NCBI GenBank assembly: GCA_963696545.1
Contig: CAVOKQ010000008.1
Coordinates: 62,001 to 126,000, forward strand
Reading direction: 5' to 3'
DNA length: 64,000 nucleotides
DNA from: RPQJ01 sp963696545
Lineage (GTDB): Bacteria > Pseudomonadota > Gammaproteobacteria > Steroidobacterales > Steroidobacteraceae
The position numbers and the translations under genes were made by a program. Shown in pieces: positions 59,138-64,000 of this stretch. The stretch's first letter is position 1; each line of letters opens with the position of its first letter. The notes beneath the pieces are model-generated. The model was given only the letters and a program-made list of their open reading frames with translations, searched no databases and was not told the origin of the DNA.

Positions 59138-59751
59138 GACGGGTTGCGTCGATGCTGGTGTCCGCATTGCTGTGCGCCGGATGCGTCGGCTCGGTGTTCC
59201 AGTCCGACGTCGAGCCACCCGACCTTTACCGGCTGGACCCGCCGTCGAGTGTCGCGACTGGAACGGCGCTGGCACAGGCGATCGGCGTGGCGCGCCCGCG
59301 GGCGGCGTCCTCGCTCGATACGAGCCGGATTGCGGTCGTGACGCCGGGCCACGGCTTCGACTACCTCGCCGGCGCGCGCTGGGCGGATGCCGCACCGCAG
59401 ATGGTGCAGCAGTTACTGGTCGACGGGCTGGGCGCGCCGGGTGGATTTGCAACTGCGTTCGCATCGCCCAGCCGTGTGCCCGCCGACCTCCTGCTCGACT
59501 CGGAGCTGCGGCATTTCGAGGCGGTCTACGCGAGTGCCGACTCGGCTCCGAGCATCGTCGTAGAGCTGCAGGCGAGCCTGGTCGACACGCGGCGCGGGCT
59601 GCGTGTCGCCAGCTTCGATGCACATGCGGAGGTTGCGGCGGAAAGGAATGACCGGCGGGCAGTCGTCGCGGCCTTCGAGCAGGCGACCGGGCGCGCGGTG
59701 GCGGACGTCGCTGAGCGTGCGAGGGCGGCCGCCGCAGCGTCCACCCGCTGA
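59134..59751 (+). CDS. ABC-type transport auxiliary lipoprotein (PqiC-like)
   Basis: A 205-residue lipoprotein. The signal peptide ends with a lipobox, LLCAGC. The body (residues 30-200) has YRLDPPSSVA, ARPRAASSLDTSRIAVV and YLAGARWADAAPQMVQQLLVDGL, then SELRHFEAVYAS and VVELQASLVDTRRGLRVASFDA, a pattern of the ABC_trans_aux family found after MCE genes, where it is anchored in the outer membrane. GTG at 59134 overlaps the MCE stop (GTGA). It ends the four-gene unit. It is convergent with the MerR gene by ten bases. Confidence 0.85.
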   Translation: MRRVASMLVSALLCAGCVGSVFQSDVEPPDLYRLDPPSSVATGTALAQAIGVARPRAASSLDTSRIAVVTPGHGFDYLAGARWADAAPQMVQQLLVDGLGAPGGFATAFASPSRVPADLLLDSELRHFEAVYASADSAPSIVVELQASLVDTRRGLRVASFDAHAEVAAERNDRRAVVAAFEQATGRAVADVAERARAAAAASTR

Positions 59752-59761
59752 TTCGCCTGGC

Positions 59762-60650
59762 TCAGGCTGCGAGCATGTCGAGCCGCCGGCCGAGTTCGAG
59801 CTGGTCCCGGACACAGACGCATCCGTCGGGCAGCGCAGCCTTGTCGAGCAGCTGTGCCGCCGAACCACCGACCCAGACGGCAGCGCCCGGATCCAGTGTC
59901 CGCGACGAGCGCCTGGAGCTGCTGCGGCACTTCGGACAACTGCTCCTGCAGCATCACGCTCAGCGCCACGATCGAAGCGCCGATCTCGCGTGCGAACCGG
60001 GCGATTTCCGGCGCCGGCAGGTCCGGCCCGAGGTAGTGGGCCTTGAAGCCGCGGCTCGCGCAGACGATCGCGGCCATCAGCAACCCGAGCTCGTGTCGCT
60101 CACCGGGCAACGTCGCGAACACGATGTCCTGGCGCCGCGCACTGCGGTCGTAGGTCTCGAGCACCAGCCCGAGGTGGCGGCGGATCGTGCTCGACACCAT
60201 TCGTTCCTGGGAGATCGCGAGTTCGCCCCGGTGCCAGCGTTCGCCGACCTCGCGCAGCAGCGGTTGCAGCACCTCGACGAACAACTGCTGCGGCGGCAGC
60301 AGCGCGATGGCCAGCGTCAGGATCTGCTCGCACTCGGCGGCGCGGAAATCGCGGGCGGCGTCGAGTATGCGTCCCGCGAAGCCGCCGTGCCCGGCGGGCA
60401 CCCGGGGGACCGATCCCTCCTGGACCAGGCCCGCCAGTTCGGTGTCGTCGAGCTTCGCCAGGCGCCGGATCGGGTGCCCGCGCTCAGTAGCCTCACGCAA
60501 CAGGCGCAGCCGGAGCACATCCTCGGGCCGATAGACGCGACGGCCGGTCGAGTCCCGTTGCGGGGCCACGATGCCGTACCGGCGCTCCCATGCCCGAAGC
60601 GTCTCGACGGTCAGTCCAGTTGCCTGCGCTACGGCCTTGATCGAGTACAT
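59762..60650 (-). CDS. MerR-B12-binding regulator (CarH/LitR-like), one frameshift
   Basis: A regulator of about 295 residues if one base in the run at 59886-59890 is removed. Residues 1-70 are a MerR helix-turn-helix (YSIKAVAQATGLTVETLRAWE, YRPEDVLRLRLL). Residues 95-170 are the four-helix bundle with W139-H140 and the E149-R150 pair. Residues 175-295 are the B12-binding Rossmann domain with the E-x-H-x-x-G motif (E184, H186, G189). After the shift it reads AAVWVGGSAAQLLDKAALPDG to LDMLAA. CarH-type proteins use adenosylcobalamin to sense light. H in W-x9-EH is Arg here. Promoter visible upstream. Confidence 0.85.
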
Positions 60651-60658
60651 GCGCCGAA

Positions 60659-60686
60659 ATCATACGCCCTGGACAGGTTTTGTAAC
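60659..60686 (-). promoter_or_regulatory. Candidate MerR promoter
   Basis: On the minus strand GTTACA (60681-60686) and TATGAT (60659-60664) are separated by 16 bases, with the MerR start 9 bases further. The -10 is one base from consensus. Confidence 0.5.
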
Positions 60687-60706
60687 AGCCAATAGCACTG
60701 AAAGGC

Positions 60707-60746
60707 TGTACAAAGTATTGACACCGGCAGGACGGATCGGGATGCT
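60707..60746 (+). promoter_or_regulatory. Candidate plus-strand promoter with TGTACA/TTGACA tandem repeat
   Basis: TTGACA (60718-60723) lies 17 bases before GATGCT (60741-60746), a weak -10. TGTACA at 60707-60712 lies exactly 11 bases before TTGACA, so the two are tandem hexamers of 11-base period. This would suit an 11-bp-repeat operator of a CarH-like regulator, which is the adjacent gene. Confidence 0.4.
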
Positions 60747-60752
60747 GAAGCC

Positions 60753-60799
60753 GTCAACGATGACCCCCGTTCAGGCGGACCTCCGGTCCGCCTTTTTTT
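60753..60799 (+). ncRNA. Candidate short RNA ending at a strong terminator
   Basis: A transcript from the promoter at 60718-60746 to the terminator at 60773-60799 would be about 47 bases. No coding gene lies on the plus strand before the terminator. This is a hypothesis only. Confidence 0.3.
60773..60799 (+). terminator. Strong Rho-independent terminator without an upstream gene
   Basis: AGGCGGACC (60773-60781) pairs with GGTCCGCCT (60785-60793) around TCC, followed by seven T residues (60793-60799, the first of which closes the stem). On the opposite strand no T-run follows, so it acts on plus-strand transcripts. Confidence 0.93.
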
Positions 60800-60826
60800 C
60801 GCGCCAGATCCGCGGGCGGTGCCGGC

Positions 60827-62872
60827 TCAGGCGGGCAGGCGCAGGATCGGGTGCTCGCCGGTGGCCTGGCGCTGGATCGTTTCGAGGAACTCCTGCGCGG
60901 TCATCGGCTCGCCGAACAGGCGGCCCTGTCCGAACTCGCAACCGCTGTGCAGCAGGAACTGCCGCTGTTCCTCGGTCTCGATGCCCTCGGCGAGCACCTG
61001 CAGCCTGAGGCTGCGACCCATCTCGATGATCGTGCGGACGATGGTCGCGTCGTCCGGGTCGCTCGCGGCATTGCGCACGAAAGACTGGTCGATCTTCAGC
61101 GTGCCAATCGGGAACTGCTGCAGCGCGCTCAGGCTCGAGTAGCCGGTGCCGAAGTCGTCGATCGACAGGTGCACGCCCATCGCGCGCAGCTCGTCGAGCA
61201 GCGGCAGCGTCCGCTCCGCATCCATCATCAGCGTCGTCTCGGTGATCTCGAGTTCGACGCGACTGGGCGAGACGGCGTGCTTCTCGAATACCGACCGGCA
61301 GCGCGGGATGAAGCTCGCCTGGCTCAGTTCCTTCAGCGAGAGGTTGATCGCCACCAGGCCCGGGTCCGACACGCGCTTCTGCCACACGGCGTAGTCGCTG
61401 CAGACCTGGTTCAGCACCCACGCGCCGATGTCGAGGATCAGCCGCGACTCCTCGGCCAGCGGGATGAACTGGGCCGGTGCGATCTCGCCGTGGCCCGGCA
61501 GCCGCCAGCGCAGCAGCGCCTCGGAGCCGACCACCAGGCCGCTGGCCAGGTCCACCTTGGGCTGGTAGCGCAGCACGAACTCGTCGCGCTCGAGCGCGCG
61601 GCGCAGCTTGCTCTTCAGCAGCAGCCGCTCGACCGCCGCCGCATTCATCTCCGGCGCGTAGAAGACGTGGCAGTTCCGGCCGGCGCGCTTCGCGTGATAC
61701 ATCGCCGCGTCGGCGTTGCGGATCAGGTCGATCACGTTGTCGCCGTTCTCGGGACAGGAGGCGATGCCGATGCTCGCGGTGACCTCGAGCTCGTGCTCGC
61801 TCACGTGCTGCGGCCGGGCGATCTCGGTGAGCAGCAGCCGCGCGAGCGACGCGGCCTGTTCGTGACGGTCGCGCTCACCGTCCGAAGTCTCGGCGAACAC
61901 CGCGAACTCGTCGCCCGCCAGCCGCCCGATAACGGACTCCTTCGGCAGGATGCGGCCCAGCCGCTCGCTCACGGTCTCGAGCACGCGGTCACCGGCCTCG
62001 TGGCCGAACGTGTCGTTGATCTCCTTGAAGTTGTCGACGTCGATGTACAGCAGCACGAGCCCGCGACCCTGGCGCAGGCCGCGCGCGATCGCCTGCTGCA
62101 GCAGGTGCTGGAACTGCATGCGGTTCGGCATCTTGGTCAGCGCGTCGAACCGCGCGAGGTAGCGGATGCGCCGCTCCGCGCGCTTGCGCTCCGTGATGTC
62201 GCGCATCACGAAGATGCGACCCTGGAAGCGTGGGTCCGTGCTGGAAACGTCGGACGCCGTGACCGACACGGGGATCGTCTGGCCGCGCGCGGTGCTCACG
62301 ACCGTCTCGCCGGGCTCGCGCAGGACCTGCCCGACGCTGAAGACCTGCCGGTGCTGCTCCGCGACGAGCGACATCAGGTCCAGGCCGACCAGCTCGCCGG
62401 GCGGGTGCCCGAGCAGTGCGCCCGCAGCCGCGTTGGCCGTGCGGACGCGACCGTCCGGCGCCGTCACGAGCACCGCGTCGCTCATGCTGTTCAGCAGCGT
62501 CTCGAGGTAGTCGCGCGAGATCGTCGTCACCGTGAGTGCGCGGCGCATGCGTTCCAGCGAATCTTCGAGCGCCGCGATCTCCGGCACGCCGCTCGTCTGC
62601 ACGGGCTCGGCGTAGAGCCCGCTGCCGATGCGTTCGGCGCTCGCCATCAGCGTGGACATCGCGCGGTCGATCCGCGCGATCAGGCGGGACGTGACCAGGC
62701 CGCCGAGCGCCGTGAGCAGCAAGCCGATGCCGCCGATCAGGGCAAGCCGTCCGGGATGTTGCCCGTCGTGGCTTTCGGTCAGCGCGACCATCATGGTCAC
62801 GGCCGCAGTGAGCAGCAGGCCGACCAGCACGACCGTGAACACGTAACGGAACTTGAGTTGAGTCCCCTGCAT
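60827..62872 (-). CDS. Membrane-bound HAMP-PAS-GGDEF-EAL cyclic-di-GMP protein
   Basis: A 681-residue protein. Two membrane helices (about residues 9-28 and 41-62) and a HAMP-like linker precede a PAS domain (about 118-235: SMSDAVLVTAPDGRVRTANAAAGALLG). The GGDEF domain (about 250-415) reads RLAGDEFAVF, with Ala at the first position, still compatible with activity. The EAL domain (about 430-680) has SEALLRW, INLSLKEL, ELEITETTLM, DDFGTGYSSL, LKIDQSFV and AEGIETEEQ, so all catalytic residues are present. It can make or break cyclic di-GMP. The ATG at 62872 fits the first helix. The gene is followed by the terminator region of the opposite strand. Confidence 0.92.
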   Translation of the reverse strand: MQGTQLKFRYVFTVVLVGLLLTAAVTMMVALTESHDGQHPGRLALIGGIGLLLTALGGLVTSRLIARIDRAMSTLMASAERIGSGLYAEPVQTSGVPEIAALEDSLERMRRALTVTTISRDYLETLLNSMSDAVLVTAPDGRVRTANAAAGALLGHPPGELVGLDLMSLVAEQHRQVFSVGQVLREPGETVVSTARGQTIPVSVTASDVSSTDPRFQGRIFVMRDITERKRAERRIRYLARFDALTKMPNRMQFQHLLQQAIARGLRQGRGLVLLYIDVDNFKEINDTFGHEAGDRVLETVSERLGRILPKESVIGRLAGDEFAVFAETSDGERDRHEQAASLARLLLTEIARPQHVSEHELEVTASIGIASCPENGDNVIDLIRNADAAMYHAKRAGRNCHVFYAPEMNAAAVERLLLKSKLRRALERDEFVLRYQPKVDLASGLVVGSEALLRWRLPGHGEIAPAQFIPLAEESRLILDIGAWVLNQVCSDYAVWQKRVSDPGLVAINLSLKELSQASFIPRCRSVFEKHAVSPSRVELEITETTLMMDAERTLPLLDELRAMGVHLSIDDFGTGYSSLSALQQFPIGTLKIDQSFVRNAASDPDDATIVRTIIEMGRSLRLQVLAEGIETEEQRQFLLHSGCEFGQGRLFGEPMTAQEFLETIQRQATGEHPILRLPA

Positions 62873-63085
62873 CTTTCGACCCGGCGAGCAGCGCGATTGC
62901 CTCCGTGTGCAACCGTTCTTGTTGTAGCGACCTGTGCGCATGATAGCCCCGGGCGTGATGCCGGGGCGACAGCTAAATGCAGCGCAAACGCATTGAAATG
63001 TGGCAAGTTTTCCGACACTTCGGGCCGGAGCCGCGCGGTGAGCGCGCGCGAGTCCGGTATGCTTGCGGTCCGAGGCCTGCTGCGC

Positions 63086-63784
63086 ATGAATGAACTGGAA
63101 CTGACCGGCCGCGCCCATACGCACATCGTGGAACTCGAGCATCCGCGCTGTGCGCTGCACTACCAGGCAGTGACGTCGTTTCTCGCAATGCGCGACGCGG
63201 CGATGGCCGCCGGCATCGACCTCGTGGCCGCATCCAGCTTCCGCGATTTCGAGCGGCAGCTGCTGCTGTGGAACCGCAAGTGGCGTGGCGAGCGGCCGCT
63301 GCTGGACCGCGGCGGCCAGCCGATCGATCCCGCGACGCTGGACGATGCGGGCCGCGTCGAGGCCATCCTGTGCTGGTCGGCGATTCCAGGCGGCAGCCGG
63401 CACCATTGGGGAACGGACGTCGACGTCATCGACGCCGCGGCGATGCCGCCGGGCTACCAGGTGCAGCTGGTGTCCGGGGAGTATGCCGACGACGGCGTAT
63501 TCTCGCGGCTGAGCCACTGGCTGGACGAAAACATGGGCCGCTTCGGTTTCCACCGCCCGTACGCCACCGCGGGCTGTGGCGCGGGCATCGAACCCTGGCA
63601 CCTGAGCTATTCACCGGTGTCGTCCGAGGCGCTCGAGGCGTTCACGCTGCCCGTGCTGCGCCGGGCCATCGAGGGCAGCGAGATGCTCGGCAGGGCACAG
63701 GTGCTCGAGCGCATGCCGGAGATCTATACGCGATTCATCCTGGCGGTCGATCCGCCGGCACGGCCTCCGGTCAGCGGACAATGA
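63086..63784 (+). CDS. M15 (VanY-type) D-alanyl-D-alanine carboxypeptidase
   Basis: A 232-residue zinc peptidase. Conserved elements are ASSFRDFERQLLLWNRKW, the zinc-binding SRHHWGTDVDVID (His and Asp), and EPWHLSYSP with the third ligand, all in VanY order. It trims terminal D-Ala from peptidoglycan peptides or cuts related substrates. It has no signal peptide, so its location is unclear. ATG at 63086 gives the family start MNELELTGRAH. Its stop overlaps the next ATG by ATGA. It is divergent from the GGDEF/EAL gene. Confidence 0.9.
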   Translation: MNELELTGRAHTHIVELEHPRCALHYQAVTSFLAMRDAAMAAGIDLVAASSFRDFERQLLLWNRKWRGERPLLDRGGQPIDPATLDDAGRVEAILCWSAIPGGSRHHWGTDVDVIDAAAMPPGYQVQLVSGEYADDGVFSRLSHWLDENMGRFGFHRPYATAGCGAGIEPWHLSYSPVSSEALEAFTLPVLRRAIEGSEMLGRAQVLERMPEIYTRFILAVDPPARPPVSGQ

Positions 63785-64000
63785 GCAACGCGGAGCTGAT
63801 TTCGTACGCGGTCGTTGCCGGCTCGACGATCGCCATCGTCGTCGGCTGCGTGCTGCTGCACTACGAGGCGCTGTCGCACCTGACCGGCGTGCTGAAGCGG
63901 ATCCACATGCGGCCGCGCCCGCGCATCCTGGTGATGATCCTCTCGCTGCTGGTGATCCACGTCGCGGAGATCTGGATCTTCGGACTCGGGTACTGGGCGC
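63781..64000 (+). CDS. Ion-channel-like membrane protein, N-terminal part
   Basis: The first 73 residues of a gene that runs beyond the window. ATG at 63781 overlaps the VanY stop. Two hydrophobic helices (about residues 6-26 and 46-70) are linked by a short basic loop (KRIHMRPRPR), the pattern of a small two-pore-domain potassium-channel-like family. The selectivity filter would lie outside the window, so the channel role is inferred. Confidence 0.7.
   Translation, partial: MSNAELISYAVVAGSTIAIVVGCVLLHYEALSHLTGVLKRIHMRPRPRILVMILSLLVIHVAEIWIFGLGYWA

Noticed and set aside
60571..61008. Plus-strand reading frame across the terminator at 60773
   Set aside because: It runs through the hairpin and into the antisense of the GGDEF/EAL gene, with no conserved residues.
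60851..63784. A 977-codon open frame antisense to the GGDEF/EAL gene and running into VanY
   Set aside because: Only the last 232 residues match a family. The rest is a mirror of the well-supported minus-strand gene in high-GC DNA.
1..64000. tRNA, rRNA or prophage genes
   Set aside because: No cloverleaf or ribosomal sequence and no integrase, capsid or tail genes were recognised on either strand.

Overview
The window reads as one contiguous piece of chromosome from a high-GC gammaproteobacterium. The gene content points to a soil or aquatic heterotroph near Xanthomonadales, Nevskiales or Steroidobacteraceae: a YgiQ radical SAM protein, an 825-residue FadE, a cytosolic-type Mdh, PurT, DinB, a GspB/ExeA-type secretion pair, a phasin-like protein and a PHB-depolymerase-like lipoprotein. 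No rRNA, tRNA, CRISPR array, prophage or intact insertion sequence was seen. Genes are tightly packed, GTG and TTG starts are common, and several neighbours overlap by ATGA, GTGA or TTGA.

Layout. 1-2.2 kb: the start of YgiQ, then two toxin-antitoxin modules (FitA/VapB-PIN and MbcA/Xre-RES). 2.2-8.2 kb: YebC-like regulator, methyltransferase, a bactofilin-like surface protein, a HEAGH membrane protein, a YdcZ exporter, a thioredoxin-fold protein, a DUF4136 lipoprotein and a host-attachment protein. 8.2-17 kb: B12-dependent ribonucleotide reductase, a frameshifted REC-PAS-GAF-HD-GYP regulator with degraded catalytic residues, a beta-CASP hydrolase coupled to an MFS carrier, and a REC-like/TonB fusion. 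17-29 kb: hydrolases, a LysR/RidA pair, lipocalin, dodecin, rhodanese, a Cys/Met-metabolism PLP enzyme, a fused FakA-DegV protein, and GspB with a twice-frameshifted ExeA. 29-38.5 kb: phasin-like protein, amidohydrolase, exported SDR, beta-barrel, beta-propeller, LysR and GST. 38.5-45 kb: DinB, a DUF3667 protein, FadE, Mdh. 45-52.5 kb: a YtrA-type GntR regulator and a TetR-TolC-MFP-RND efflux operon. 52.5-64 kb: Dps, PurT, a CPA2 antiporter, an MCE lipid transporter of four genes, a frameshifted CarH-like MerR, a GGDEF/EAL protein, a VanY-type peptidase and the start of an ion channel.

Genes that probably work together: both toxin-antitoxin pairs; GspB with ExeA (secretin assembly); TetR-TolC-MFP-RND, headed by a promoter with a palindrome across it; the STAS-MlaE, MlaF, MlaD and auxiliary lipoprotein genes, which are translationally linked; and the beta-propeller and beta-barrel genes, which lie divergent from a LysR gene. 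Vitamin B12 appears twice, as a reductase cofactor and as a likely ligand of the MerR regulator.

Three otherwise ordinary genes carry four single-base indels. In every case one base restores an intact protein, so assembly error is at least as likely as decay. The least explained stretches are non-coding: a nested palindromic element at 20712-20891, a GTGGATA-type inverted repeat at 45681-45775, a G-tract block beside purT, and a strong terminator at 60773-60799 with no gene in front of it.
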